Assembly (NCBI GenBank): GCA_039908525.1
Contig: JAMOAY010000008.1
Coordinates: forward strand, 62,001-126,000
DNA: 64,000 bases
Source: Magnetaquicoccus sp039908525
GTDB taxonomy: Bacteria > Pseudomonadota > Magnetococcia > Magnetococcales > Magnetaquicoccaceae
Direction: 5' to 3'
Part shown: positions 35,116 to 44,304 of the stretch, one piece after another
Numbering within the stretch: the first letter of the stretch is position 1
How the letters are laid out: each line of letters starts with the position of its first letter
Notes under the pieces: model-generated
What the model saw: only the letters and a program-made list of their open reading frames with translations
Databases searched by the model: none
Told to the model about the DNA's origin: nothing
Program-made: the position numbers and the translations under genes

Positions 35116-35192
35116 CGGGGCGTGGCGCAGACTGGTAGCGCACTAGCATGGGGCGCTAGGGGTCGGAGGTTCAAATCCTCTCGTCCCGACCA
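35116..35192 (+). tRNA. tRNA-Pro (anticodon GGG)
   Basis: 77 nucleotides with encoded CCA. The acceptor CGGGGCG pairs with CGTCCCG (one G-T pair), the anticodon arm CTAGC-ATGGGGC-GCTAG gives GGG, and the T arm is GGAGGTTCAAATCCTCT. It reads CCC/CCU codons. The sequence is very close to the E. coli proline tRNA with the same anticodon. It stands alone between a small gene and leuA. Confidence 0.96.
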
Positions 35193-35371
35193 AAAATTAC
35201 TTGATAGTTGTGAGCGGTTCTTGGCCCCATCCTCGACCGCTTTTTTTATGTGCGCGTGAGCAGGAACTTATCGGGGGGATAACCGCTCTATCCCCGCAGG
35301 TCACCCAGCCCTGGAGCCACCGGGGGGGGTGTCGGCGGGTGGGTTTCTTGGCTTGCAGAACGGGTGAAGCG

Positions 35372-36910
35372 ATGGCCGACGAGAAGGTTTTCATTTTTGA
35401 TACCACATTGCGGGATGGGGAGCAGTCTCCGGGCGCCTCAATGACCGTCGACGAGAAACTCCGGGTTGCCAGACAGCTGGAAAAATTGCGGGTCGATGTG
35501 ATTGAGGCGGGTTTTCCCATCTCTTCCCCAGGAGATTTCGAGGCCGTGCACCGGATCGCCTCTGCGATCAAGGAGTGCAGCGTGGCGGCGCTGGCCCGGG
35601 CCAAACTGGCCGATATCGACCGGGCCTGGGAGGCACTGTCCGGTGCGGTCAATCCGCGCATTCACACCTTCATCGCCACCAGCCCCATCCACATGCGGCA
35701 CAAACTCAACATGCAACCGGACCAGGTGGTGGAAGCGGCGGTGGCCGCCGTTCGGCATGCCCGAAAGTACACACGCAATGTGGAGTGGTCCGCCGAAGAT
35801 GCCGGTCGCACGGAGATCGACTTTCTCTGCCGCATCGTCGAGGCGGTGATCGATGCCGGAGCCACCACGGTCAACATACCGGATACCGTGGGGTACACCC
35901 TGCCCCAGGAGTTCGGAGAGAGGATTCGCACCCTGGTCGAACGGGTCGGCAACATCCACCAGGCGGTGATCTCCGTCCATTGCCACAACGATTTGGGCCT
36001 GGCGGTGGCCAACTCCCTGACGGCTCTGCTCCAGGGCGCCCGCCAGGTGGAGTGCACCATCAACGGTCTGGGAGAACGGGCGGGCAATGCCGCTCTGGAA
36101 GAGGTGGTCATGGCCATCCGTACCCGTCGGGATCTGCTGCCTTTCCAGGTGGGGGTGGTGACCACCGAAATCAGCCGCACCTCCAAGCTGGTCTCCGTGG
36201 TGACCGGCTTTCCTGTGCAACCCAACAAGGCCATTGTCGGGGCCAACGCCTTTGCCCACCAGGCCGGCATTCATCAGGACGGGGTACTCAAAGAGGCGAC
36301 CACCTACGAGATTATGACCCCCGATTCGGTCGGTTTGACGGCCAATCGCATGGTATTGGGCAAACTCTCCGGCCGCCACGCCTTCCGTGACCGGTTGGAG
36401 ATTCTCGGCTATGAACTCTCCGCCGAACATCTGGATCGGGCTTTCCGTCGATTCAAAGAGGTGGCCGACAAGAAACAGGAGCTGTTCGACGAGGATCTGG
36501 AGGCACTGGTCGATGATGAGGTGATCCGGGAGACGGAGCACTATCGATTGGTCAGGCTGCATGTCGCCTCCGGAACACAGGACACCCCGGTCGCGGCCGT
36601 GGAGCTGGATGTGCAGGGGGAGCGCATGCGGGGCGCCAGTTGGGGCGCCGGACCGGTGGATGCGGTGTTTCAAGCCATTGCCCAGGTGGTGCCTGAGTTC
36701 AAGGAGATGGGGCTGCAGCTCTATCAGGTGCACGCCGTCACCGGTGGAACCGATGCCCAGGGCGAGGTCACGGTGCGACTGGAGAAGGGTGATCGGGTCA
36801 CCCAGGGGCAAGGCGCTGACTCCGATGTGATCGTCGCTTCTGCCAAGGCGCTCATCAACGCCCTGAACAAGCTGGCTCAAAAGAGGGTCCGTTCACGTCA
36901 GGGGGTGTAA
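35372..36910 (+). CDS. leuA: 2-isopropylmalate synthase
   Basis: 512 residues. The frame is open 57 codons upstream, but the ATG at 35372 gives the family start MADEKVFIFDTTLRDGEQSPG and has GGTGA in front. The catalytic TIM barrel (about 5-270) has the metal-binding Asp in DTTLRDGEQ and the HCHNDLGLAVAN motif (about 202). The C-terminal LeuA dimer/allosteric domain (about 365-500) ends with a VTVRLEKGDRV segment, so leucine feedback is expected. The enzyme condenses acetyl-CoA with 2-oxoisovalerate, the first step of leucine synthesis. No other leu gene is adjacent. Confidence 0.96.
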   Translation: MADEKVFIFDTTLRDGEQSPGASMTVDEKLRVARQLEKLRVDVIEAGFPISSPGDFEAVHRIASAIKECSVAALARAKLADIDRAWEALSGAVNPRIHTFIATSPIHMRHKLNMQPDQVVEAAVAAVRHARKYTRNVEWSAEDAGRTEIDFLCRIVEAVIDAGATTVNIPDTVGYTLPQEFGERIRTLVERVGNIHQAVISVHCHNDLGLAVANSLTALLQGARQVECTINGLGERAGNAALEEVVMAIRTRRDLLPFQVGVVTTEISRTSKLVSVVTGFPVQPNKAIVGANAFAHQAGIHQDGVLKEATTYEIMTPDSVGLTANRMVLGKLSGRHAFRDRLEILGYELSAEHLDRAFRRFKEVADKKQELFDEDLEALVDDEVIRETEHYRLVRLHVASGTQDTPVAAVELDVQGERMRGASWGAGPVDAVFQAIAQVVPEFKEMGLQLYQVHAVTGGTDAQGEVTVRLEKGDRVTQGQGADSDVIVASAKALINALNKLAQKRVRSRQGV

Positions 36911-36973
36911 ACGCTGCGACAGCATGGTCGCACGCCGGCAGGCTGTGGGGATTTTTCTTGCTTGGCCTATTCT

Positions 36974-36988
36974 TGGCACTGTTCTTGA
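36974..36988 (+). promoter_or_regulatory. Candidate sigma-54 promoter upstream of fliX
   Basis: TTGGCACTGTTCTTGA fits the -24/-12 pattern TGGCAC-N5-TTGC with correct spacing and one mismatch (A for the final C). It lies about 85 bases upstream of the fliX start. In Caulobacter class II/III flagellar genes are sigma-54-dependent, with FliX acting on the activator FlbD, so the site makes biological sense. Single-site matches occur by chance. Confidence 0.4.
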
Positions 36989-37072
36989 TTGGTATGGGAC
37001 GCACCGCTGTTTTTTGTTGTACGAAACTGCGCTGTGCCACACAATTGATCAGATTGCCGTTGGGAGAGTTCC

Positions 37073-37534
37073 ATGACCATCCGCCGCGTGGATAAAAGCG
37101 ACAAGACCGCAGCTCGGGCTGGATTGACTGGCAAGAATCCGGCCGTCGGTTCGGTCGGCGGGGAAATTTTTGCCCGACAACTGGCGGAAGTTTCCGGGGC
37201 CAAAGGGGCGGATGCGGTGGCCGTCGTGCAGACCGTGCAGTTCGACCCGGGAGCAGGCAATGCGGAGGCCGGTCGTCACCAGCGCCGGGAACAACTGGAC
37301 AAGGCGGATGAACTGTTGGACTCCCTGGAAGCATTGGGACACGATCTGGTTCAATCCGCCATCGGCGCAGGCAGCCTGGATGTGGCCCGTGAGCGGCTGC
37401 GTGAGACCCGTGATCATGCCCTGCGCACCCTCTCCCACGTCCCTGAAAAAGGCGAAGAACGGGATTTGCTGCACCGAACAGCCGTTCTGGCCACGGTAGA
37501 GCTGGCCAAAACGGATCGGGGGGATTATAAATAG
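37073..37534 (+). CDS. fliX: FliX-like flagellar assembly regulator
   Basis: 153 residues, ATG behind GGGAGAG. The N-terminal half is polar and Gly/Ala-rich. The C-terminal half (LDKADELLDSLEALGHDLV to LLHRTAVLATVELAK) follows the FliX pattern of a leucine-rich helical region ending in an (A/V)xVELAK motif. In alphaproteobacteria FliX couples early flagellar basal-body assembly to the activator FlbD. No other flagellar gene is in the window. The assignment rests on the C-terminal pattern and is moderate. Confidence 0.6.
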   Translation: MTIRRVDKSDKTAARAGLTGKNPAVGSVGGEIFARQLAEVSGAKGADAVAVVQTVQFDPGAGNAEAGRHQRREQLDKADELLDSLEALGHDLVQSAIGAGSLDVARERLRETRDHALRTLSHVPEKGEERDLLHRTAVLATVELAKTDRGDYK

Positions 37535-37657
37535 TCGCAGGGTGTCAACCAGGGGCTGTGCCGTCGCTGGTTGTTCCTGTCGGGCCGCGCTGTGCGGCGG
37601 TTCGGCCGATTCATACCAAACCTGGTGTCAACCCTCTCTCCCTGGCCACCGCCTCTT

Positions 37658-39472
37658 ATGTCTCTGGACCACATTCGCAATTTTTCCATCATCGCCCATA
37701 TTGATCACGGCAAAAGCACCCTGGCGGACCGCTTGATCGAATTCACCGGCGGCCTGGATGCCCGCGACATGACCGAACAGGTTCTGGACAGCATGGATCT
37801 GGAACGGGAGCGGGGCATCACGATCAAGGCCCAGTCGGTTCGACTGACCTATCTGGCCCTGGATGGCCGCACCTATATCCTGAACCTGATCGACACCCCC
37901 GGACATGTGGACTTCTCCTACGAGGTATCCCGTTCCCTGGCCGCCTGTGAGGGGGCGTTGCTGGTGGTGGACGCGGTGCAGGGTGTGGAGGCTCAAACCA
38001 TGGCCAACGTCTATCTGGCCATGGAACACAATCTCGCCATTGTCCCGGTCCTCAACAAGATCGATCTGCCCTCTGCCGACCCCGAGCGGGTACGGGCGCA
38101 AATCGAGGATGTGATCGGCCTGGACGCCTCCCAGGCGGTGCTGGCCTCGGCCAAATCGGGTATCGGCATCCGGGAGATCCTGGAGGCGGTTGTCACGCAA
38201 ATCCCCCCTCCCAAAGGGGACCTGGATGGCCCGCTCAAGGCTCTGGTGGTGGACTCCTGGTACGACAACTACCTGGGTGTCATCTCCCTGGTACGGGTCT
38301 ACGAGGGGAGAATGGTCACCCAGGGCCCGGCCGAAAAAACACGCAAAATTCGTTTGCTCAGCGTCGGCATGGACTACCCCCTGGATGGGGTGGGGATCTT
38401 CACCCCCAAGATGACCTATGTCGCCTCCCTCTCCGCCGGGGAGGTGGGATTCGTGGTGGCCGGCATCAAGGATGTCTCCCAGGCCCGTATCGGCGACACC
38501 ATGACCGACGCTTCTCGTCCCACGACGGAACAGCTGCCTGGTTTCCGGGAGGCCAAGTCCATGGTGTTTGCCGGTCTCTATCCGGTGGTTGCCTCCGACT
38601 ATGAAACCCTGATGGATGCCCTGCAAAAACTCTCTCTCAACGACTCGGCCATCCACTTCGAAGCAGAAACCTCCCCTGCCCTGGGTTTCGGGTGTCGCTG
38701 CGGTTTTCTGGGGCTGTTGCACATGGAGATCGTCCAGGAGCGGTTGGAACGGGAGTTCGATCTGGATCTGATCACCACGGCCCCGACCGTGGTCTATCAG
38801 GTACATCGCACCGATGGAACGCTGATCGAGGTGCACAATCCCGCCGACCTGCCCCCACCCGGACGCTACGAGCAGATTGACGAGCCTTTCATCAAAGCCT
38901 CCATCATGGTGCCCGTCGAACACCTGGGACCGGTGATGCAGCTGTGCACGGAACGGCGCGGGGTGCAACGGGACATGACCTATATCTCTGACAGCCGGGT
39001 CATGCTGCACTACGAGTTGCCTCTGAGCGAGGTGGTGATGGATTTCTTTGACCGTCTTAAATCCCTCTCCCGAGGCTATGCCTCTCTGGATTATGAATTT
39101 CTGGAGTACCGGCCTGGCGAGATGGTCAAGCTGGATATCCTGATCAATGGCGAACCCGTGGATGCCCTGTCGGTGATCGTCCATCGGGACAAGAGCCACA
39201 GCCGGGGCCGGGATTTGGCCAAACGGATGCGGGAGGTGATCCATCGGCAGATGTTTGAGGTGGCCATTCAGGCCGCCATCGGCGCCAAAATCATTGCCCG
39301 TGAAACGGTCTCCGCCTTGCGCAAGAACGTCACGGCCAAGTGTTACGGCGGAGACATCACCCGAAAGAGAAAATTGCTTGAAAAACAGAAAGCTGGCAAG
39401 AAGCGCATGAAGCAGATCGGCCGGGTGGAGGTACCCCAAGAGGCGTTTCTGGCGGTGCTCAAGGTGGATTGA
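37658..39472 (+). CDS. lepA: Elongation factor 4 (LepA)
   Basis: 604 residues from the ATG at 37658; the open frame begins 29 codons earlier but without similarity. GTPase motifs are G1 AHIDHGKST (about 13), the RERGITIKAQ switch region, DTPGHVDF (G3) and NKID (G4). The C-terminal LepA-specific domain ends with YGGDITRKRKLLEKQKAGKK, the family hallmark. LepA is a ribosome-bound GTPase with roles in translation and 30S biogenesis. No strong ribosome-binding site is visible. It is followed 45 bases later by lepB, a conserved pair. Confidence 0.97.
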   Translation: MSLDHIRNFSIIAHIDHGKSTLADRLIEFTGGLDARDMTEQVLDSMDLERERGITIKAQSVRLTYLALDGRTYILNLIDTPGHVDFSYEVSRSLAACEGALLVVDAVQGVEAQTMANVYLAMEHNLAIVPVLNKIDLPSADPERVRAQIEDVIGLDASQAVLASAKSGIGIREILEAVVTQIPPPKGDLDGPLKALVVDSWYDNYLGVISLVRVYEGRMVTQGPAEKTRKIRLLSVGMDYPLDGVGIFTPKMTYVASLSAGEVGFVVAGIKDVSQARIGDTMTDASRPTTEQLPGFREAKSMVFAGLYPVVASDYETLMDALQKLSLNDSAIHFEAETSPALGFGCRCGFLGLLHMEIVQERLEREFDLDLITTAPTVVYQVHRTDGTLIEVHNPADLPPPGRYEQIDEPFIKASIMVPVEHLGPVMQLCTERRGVQRDMTYISDSRVMLHYELPLSEVVMDFFDRLKSLSRGYASLDYEFLEYRPGEMVKLDILINGEPVDALSVIVHRDKSHSRGRDLAKRMREVIHRQMFEVAIQAAIGAKIIARETVSALRKNVTAKCYGGDITRKRKLLEKQKAGKKRMKQIGRVEVPQEAFLAVLKVD

Positions 39473-39517
39473 CACCGTGTGGGTCAACAGACAAACCAAC
39501 CATTGGGTATAAGGGAT

Positions 39518-40432
39518 ATGTCAACAACCGAGGAACACCCGACAGGAAAGAGCCGCACACATCTTTGGCATGGCGCCCTGTTTTTACTGACCGGGGTTTT
39601 CATGCTGGGCATCTACGGGGTGGGGGATGCCCCGTTGCCGGGTGGCGGGTCGGCAGCCGGGGATGGCTTGAACGTGGGTCTTCTGGGTGGTGTCGCCCTG
39701 ATCGCCGTCGGTCTGCTCCTCCTGGTGGCCGGCAGGGGTTTTTTTTCCAGGAACGGCCTGCTGCTGGAGTATTACGAGGCCATTGTTGTGGCCGTGGGCA
39801 TCGCCCTGCTGGTCAGAACCTTCATCGTCGAGCCCTTCAAGATCCCCTCCGGCTCCATGATTCCCACACTGCTGGTGGGAGACTACCTGTTTGTCAGCAA
39901 GTTGGCCTACGGGCACCGGGTACCCTTCACCCGGCAGCGTCTGGGAATGGGAGCCGGCCCCAAGCGGGGTGATGTGGCGGTGTTCGAGTATCCCATGGAT
40001 CCGCGCAAGGACTACATCAAACGGATCATCGGCCTGCCGGGAGACCGTGTCTCCTACCGCAACAAACGGCTCTATCTGAACGGGGAACCGGTGGGGTATG
40101 AGGCGACCGGCCCGTTTTCCTATCAGAACGAGCATGAACAAGAGGTGGAGTCCCTGCGACTGGCGGAAAAATTGCCCGGCGCCAACGGTGCAGCAGGGGT
40201 GCAGCACGCCGTGCTGGTGCGTCCTTTCTCCTATTCGGATATCACCGACACCACGGTCCCGCCGGACCACTATTTTGTCATGGGGGACAATCGGGACAAC
40301 AGCAACGACAGCCGTGCCTGGGGCTTCGTACCCGCCTACCGGCTGGTGGGCGAGGCACTGGCCATTTTCTGGTCCTGGGATCATCAGGCAGGGCGCTTGC
40401 GTTGGGAACGGTTGGGCCAGGCTGTTCAATAA
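39518..40432 (+). CDS. lepB: Signal peptidase I
   Basis: 304 residues, ATG behind AAGGGAT. Three membrane segments (about 15-35, 50-72 and 85-104) precede the catalytic domain, one more than many S26 peptidases. The catalytic Ser113 is in IPSGSMIPTLL and the general base Lys168 in DYIKRIIGLPGD; the GDNRDNSNDSR box follows near residue 262. It removes signal peptides from exported proteins at the outer face of the inner membrane. It lies within the lepA-lepB-DUF4845-rnc-era-recO string. Confidence 0.96.
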   Translation: MSTTEEHPTGKSRTHLWHGALFLLTGVFMLGIYGVGDAPLPGGGSAAGDGLNVGLLGGVALIAVGLLLLVAGRGFFSRNGLLLEYYEAIVVAVGIALLVRTFIVEPFKIPSGSMIPTLLVGDYLFVSKLAYGHRVPFTRQRLGMGAGPKRGDVAVFEYPMDPRKDYIKRIIGLPGDRVSYRNKRLYLNGEPVGYEATGPFSYQNEHEQEVESLRLAEKLPGANGAAGVQHAVLVRPFSYSDITDTTVPPDHYFVMGDNRDNSNDSRAWGFVPAYRLVGEALAIFWSWDHQAGRLRWERLGQAVQ

Positions 40433-40452
40433 TCCATGCGGGAGATCGATCG

Positions 40453-40851
40453 GTGAAAGGCAGTGTGCAAACCAGGCGCGGGATGGGTGGGACGGGAGGA
40501 TTCACCTTTTTCTCCCTGCTGCTGTTCATCGGCATGGCGGGCGCCCTGTTTTCCATGGCGGCCAACACACTGCCCAAGGTATACGAATGTTTCCTGCTGC
40601 GGGAATTGGCGGATCGGGTCGCCAAAAACTACGCCCAATTGCCCATGGAGGAGGTGAAACGCCGGGTCCAGTTTGAAATGGGTCGCGCCCGGATCAGCGT
40701 GCCCCCGGAGAGTTTCAAGATCCTGCCCATCGGTCACGGTTACCGGGTCACGGTCCATCATTCCGTGCCGCTCGAATTACGGATTGCGGACAAAACCTTT
40801 ACCCTGGAAGGGTATGAACGGTGGGAGTATCGCTATGAGGTGGAGTCGTGA
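40453..40851 (+). CDS. DUF4845-like membrane protein
   Basis: 132 residues from a GTG at 40453 preceded by GGGAGATC. A single N-terminal membrane segment (FTFFSLLLFIGMAGALFSMA) is followed by a periplasmic part with a paired-strand pattern (YRVTVHHSVPLELRIADKTF). Position between lepB and rnc and the overall form match the DUF4845 proteins of other proteobacteria. Function unknown. It could be mistaken for a type IV pilin-like protein because of the Gly-Phe-Thr-Phe start, but no pilin peptidase site is complete. Confidence 0.65.
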   Translation: MKGSVQTRRGMGGTGGFTFFSLLLFIGMAGALFSMAANTLPKVYECFLLRELADRVAKNYAQLPMEEVKRRVQFEMGRARISVPPESFKILPIGHGYRVTVHHSVPLELRIADKTFTLEGYERWEYRYEVES

Positions 40852-40938
40852 GGCCACGCGCGATCGATGGCGCACCCGGTGGCCAAGCGGGATGACAGGC
40901 TGGAACATGGGCACACGGCTTGGCAAGGAATGGGACAG

Positions 40939-41901
40939 ATGACGGTTTCGGTCACTGCGCAGGAGAAGCGCGTGCCCGCCGCCAACGGTGGGAGGACGGC
41001 TCCGGACGAGTCGGCGGATGCGGACAACTCCCTGGAAGCGCTGCAGCAACAATTGGGGTATCATTTCGACGACCTGGAAATCTTGTGCCGTGCCCTGACC
41101 CATCGCTCTTATCTGCAGGATGGTATCCATGCAGAGGACTCCCTCTCGGCCCACACCGGCTCCGGCACCTGGTTGCTCCCCACGGCAGAGACCCCGGAAG
41201 GCACGCCGACCAGACCCTGCCGTGCGGACCGTACCGGACACAACGAGCGGTTGGAGTTTCTCGGCGATGCCGTGCTGGGGTTGACCATTTCCGACCTGCT
41301 CTTTCGCCGCTACCCCGATCAACCGGAGGGGGCCCTTTCGCACTGGCGCTCCACCCTGGTCAACACCCACTCCCTGGCCCGTATTGGACACCGCCACCGT
41401 TTGGGGCGCTTCCTGCATATGGGGCGGGGGGAGCTGCTGAGCGGTGGCCGAGGCAAGAGTTCCCTGCTGGGCAACACGGTGGAAGCCCTGCTCGGCGCCA
41501 TCTATCTCGACGGTGGCTATCCGGCGGCCTATGCGGTGATCGAACGGCTGTTCGCCGAGGTGCTGCGCGGGTGCCAGCCGGGACAGTGGGAAAAGGACTA
41601 CAAATCGATGCTCCAGGAGCGGTTGCAAGGTGCCGGACTGTCGTTGCCGGACTATCAACTGGTCACCATGGAGGGTGCGCCGCACGAACGGGTTTTCCAG
41701 ATCGCCTGTGTGGTCAACCTGGGGACCCCGGATCGGCCTCTCCTCTCCCGGGTGGGATACGGTCGCAGCAAACGCAGTGCAGAACAGTCTGCCGCCAAGG
41801 CGGTCCTGGTGGCCCTGGCGGCGGACCCATCATCTGCCGATGGCGGTCCACCGACTGCCCCATCGCTCTCTCCCATCGGGAAGGAATCGGATATCCCATG
41901 A
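40939..41901 (+). CDS. rnc: Ribonuclease III with an insertion in the catalytic domain
   Basis: 320 residues from the ATG at 40939 (AAGGA at ten-base spacing); upstream ATGs at 40867 and 40930 are alternatives. The nuclease signature HNERLEFLGDAVLG is at 101-114 and the second catalytic Glu is in NTVEALLGAIYLDGG. The dsRNA-binding domain (about 210-290) ends GRSKRSAEQSAAKAVL. Between ALTHRSY (about 53) and HNERLEF there are about 40 residues where most RNase III enzymes have about ten. The protein processes rRNA and mRNA. Its stop overlaps the era start (ATGA). Confidence 0.95.
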   Translation: MTVSVTAQEKRVPAANGGRTAPDESADADNSLEALQQQLGYHFDDLEILCRALTHRSYLQDGIHAEDSLSAHTGSGTWLLPTAETPEGTPTRPCRADRTGHNERLEFLGDAVLGLTISDLLFRRYPDQPEGALSHWRSTLVNTHSLARIGHRHRLGRFLHMGRGELLSGGRGKSSLLGNTVEALLGAIYLDGGYPAAYAVIERLFAEVLRGCQPGQWEKDYKSMLQERLQGAGLSLPDYQLVTMEGAPHERVFQIACVVNLGTPDRPLLSRVGYGRSKRSAEQSAAKAVLVALAADPSSADGGPPTAPSLSPIGKESDIP

Positions 41902-42911
41902 CCAAACGCACCTCCTCCGCTGTGCCCACCCGCCAGGAACGGCCGGCGGGGTCTGCAACAGCACCCTTCAAATCGGGGTTCATTGCCATTGCCGGACAGC
42001 CCAACACGGGAAAATCAACGTTTCTCAACAAAGTGTTGGGACGAAAGCTGGCCATTGTCACCCCCAAGGCGCAGACGACCCGCACCCGTATTCTGGGCGT
42101 CTGTCATCGCCCCCAGTGTCAGATGGTATTTCTGGACACCCCCGGTATCCACCGTCCGGGGGCCTCCCTGTTCAACAGGGCCATGGTGCGCACGGCGTAT
42201 GAGGCCTGCCGGGATGTGGAGGCCGTCCTCTATTTTATCGATGCCGTCCACGGTATCCAGGAGGCGGATCGCCTCATCCTCTCCCGCTTGCCCCTGGAAA
42301 AAAACAGGCCGCCGCTGTTTCTGGTGCTGAACAAGGTGGATCGACTGGCCGAGGGCAAACTGTTTGCCCATTTGCAGGCGCTACAGGATCTGCCCTGCAG
42401 CGCCGTCATCCCCCTGTCGGCCTTGACGGGATACAATGTCGAACATCTGCTCGACCTGCTGCCCGCCCATCTGCCAGAAGGGCCCCGTTATTTCCCGGAG
42501 GATCAATGGACCGATCAGCCGGAGCAGTTTTTTGCCGCAGAGGTGATTCGGGAAAAACTCTTCATGAATTTACAAAAAGAGCTGCCCTACTCCCTGGCGG
42601 TCAAGTTGGGCAAGTTTCAACTCCGCACGCCGGTCACCGACAAGGAGATCTGGGATGTGGAGGCCACCATTCTGGTGGAAAGAGAGTCCCAGAAAGGGAT
42701 TGTGATCGGCCAGAAGGGCAGCATGTTGAAGCAGGTGGGCAGCATGGCCCGCAGCGAGCTGGAGCGGATTTTCGGGGTGCAAATTTTTCTGCAACTCTGG
42801 GTGAAGGTGCGCAAGGATTGGGGGGAGGACAGCGCTCTGCTGCGGGATCTGGGATATCCTTCCCCGGAGACCGTACAGGATGCTGTGGAGGACGATGCGC
42901 TGTCTGGATGA
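41898..42911 (+). CDS. era: GTPase Era
   Basis: 337 residues from the ATG overlapping the rnc stop; a longer upstream open frame is a shadow of rnc. The G domain carries G1 GQPNTGKSTFLNK (about 33), DTPGIHRPG (G3) and LVLNKVDRL (G4). The C-terminal KH domain has the KGIVIGQKGSMLKQVGS motif. Era binds 16S rRNA and helps 30S subunit maturation. An N-terminal extension of about 25 Ser/Pro/Thr-rich residues precedes the G domain. The stop overlaps recO by 17 bases. Confidence 0.97.
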   Translation: MTKRTSSAVPTRQERPAGSATAPFKSGFIAIAGQPNTGKSTFLNKVLGRKLAIVTPKAQTTRTRILGVCHRPQCQMVFLDTPGIHRPGASLFNRAMVRTAYEACRDVEAVLYFIDAVHGIQEADRLILSRLPLEKNRPPLFLVLNKVDRLAEGKLFAHLQALQDLPCSAVIPLSALTGYNVEHLLDLLPAHLPEGPRYFPEDQWTDQPEQFFAAEVIREKLFMNLQKELPYSLAVKLGKFQLRTPVTDKEIWDVEATILVERESQKGIVIGQKGSMLKQVGSMARSELERIFGVQIFLQLWVKVRKDWGEDSALLRDLGYPSPETVQDAVEDDALSG

Positions 42912-43686
42912 AGCACTGGTTCTGCGGCGCACGCCGTTTCGAGACACCTCGTTGCTGTTGCATCTCTTTACCCGGCAGAGCGGTCTGTTGGCGGCCGTTG
43001 CCCGGGGCGTCCGCGCCACGCGACGGGGCAACGGGATGCTTGACCGGGCGGCGTTGGCGGGGTTTCATACCGTGCTCATGGGCCGTTATGCCCGCAGCTC
43101 CGACAGCCTGTGCAACCTGACCTCCGTGGAAATCAAGCAGGCCCGGCATCGACTGTGGCAGCAGGCCGCAGCCTCCCTGGCCGCCCAGGTCATGCAGGAA
43201 ATACTCTACCGTTTCATGCCGCCCCAGGAACCCAATCCCGGGGTGTTTGAGCTGCTGGAGTGCGCCTGGGACCAGCTGGATGCAGGGGCGGAACCGCTGG
43301 AGGTACTTGCTCTCTGCCAGGGACGGATGATGCACGCTCTGGGATATGGTTGGCGCACCGATGGCTGCGCCGGGTGTGGGGGCACGACCGGGCTTGACTA
43401 CTTTTCGGTCAAACGGGGTCAGGTGGTCTGTGAGCGCTGCGCGGCCCCCTACATACGGTGTACAACGGGCAGAGCTGAGCAGAGAACGCCGCGACTGTTT
43501 CCCCTCACACCCTCCCTGCTGACCCTCTTGCACCATCTGCCGTGGCATACCGCTTTGTCCCGGGCCGACACAATCCTGTTGTACCGCATCGGCATGGCCT
43601 GCCTGGTGCGTTTGGCGGGGGCTCCCCTGTTGGCGGATGCGCCCTTTCGACGGATCGCCGGCCTGGAGCCGGCATCCTCCTGTTGA
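42895..43686 (+). CDS. recO: DNA repair protein RecO
   Basis: 263 residues from the ATG at 42895, which has GTGGAGG immediately upstream; an ATG five codons earlier is possible. It begins MRCLDEALVLRRTPFRDTS, the OB-fold start of RecO, with ATRRGNGMLDRAALAGF. A four-cysteine zinc motif (CAGCGG and CERC, about 157-183) lies in the C-terminal domain. RecO anneals SSB-coated strands and loads RecA with RecR. The gene overlaps era by 17 bases, so it is translationally coupled. Confidence 0.93.
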   Translation: MRCLDEALVLRRTPFRDTSLLLHLFTRQSGLLAAVARGVRATRRGNGMLDRAALAGFHTVLMGRYARSSDSLCNLTSVEIKQARHRLWQQAAASLAAQVMQEILYRFMPPQEPNPGVFELLECAWDQLDAGAEPLEVLALCQGRMMHALGYGWRTDGCAGCGGTTGLDYFSVKRGQVVCERCAAPYIRCTTGRAEQRTPRLFPLTPSLLTLLHHLPWHTALSRADTILLYRIGMACLVRLAGAPLLADAPFRRIAGLEPASSC

Positions 43687-43701
43687 CCGGTATCGAAGAC
43701 G

Positions 43702-44304
43702 ATGGCAACCACCATAGATTTATTGCGCCATGGGGAACCGGAAGGGGGCCCCAAATACCGGGGCTCCCTGGATGATCCCCTCAGCGCGACAGGATGGCAA
43801 CAGATGCGGGAGGCGGTGCAGGGTCATCCGCCCTGGCAGGCCATCTATACCTCGCCGTTGCAGCGCTGTGCACAGTTTGCCCATGCCCTGGGCGATCCCT
43901 TGTCCATCCCGGTGGTCACGGAGCCCCGCTGGCGTGAAATGCACTTCGGTGCATGGGAGGGACGGACCAGCCTGGAGATACTGGAGCATGACCGAGAGCC
44001 TCTGACCCGTTTCTGGCGGGATCCACTGCACAACCCCCCTCCGGGTGGAGAGCCTTTGCAGGCGTTTCATCGGCGTGTCCAGGAGGGTTGGCAGGAGCTT
44101 CTGGCCCAACGGCAGGGGCAATCTCTGTTGGTGGTGGCACACAGTGGCGTGATTCGCATGATCCTGGGTCTGGTCTTGCAGGTTCCCCTGCAGAACCTCT
44201 CACGCATGGTGGTGGAGTACGCATCGTTGAGTCGGATCAAGGTCGACGAGGTGGGCGGCCAGCCACTGCCCCGGCTGATCTTTCATGCGGGACGCTACCC
44301 GTGA
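43702..44304 (+). CDS. Histidine phosphatase (phosphoglycerate mutase-like) family protein
   Basis: 200 residues. The phosphohistidine motif LLRHGEPEGG is near residue 8, followed by SPLQRCAQFA, WREMHFGAWEG (the acid/base Glu region) and VVAHSGVIRM with the second active-site His. This set fits alpha-ribazole phosphatase (CobC)-type or generic broad-specificity phosphatases of the family; no cobalamin genes are adjacent, so the substrate is open. It starts 15 bases after recO. Its stop overlaps the start of the SNF2 helicase gene (TGATG). Confidence 0.85.
   Translation: MATTIDLLRHGEPEGGPKYRGSLDDPLSATGWQQMREAVQGHPPWQAIYTSPLQRCAQFAHALGDPLSIPVVTEPRWREMHFGAWEGRTSLEILEHDREPLTRFWRDPLHNPPPGGEPLQAFHRRVQEGWQELLAQRQGQSLLVVAHSGVIRMILGLVLQVPLQNLSRMVVEYASLSRIKVDEVGGQPLPRLIFHAGRYP

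Noticed and set aside
40453..40851. Type IV pilin-like protein.
   Set aside because: The GGFTFFSLLLF start recalls pilins, but the prepilin peptidase context (conserved Glu at position 5) is absent and the lepB-rnc position fits the DUF4845 family better.
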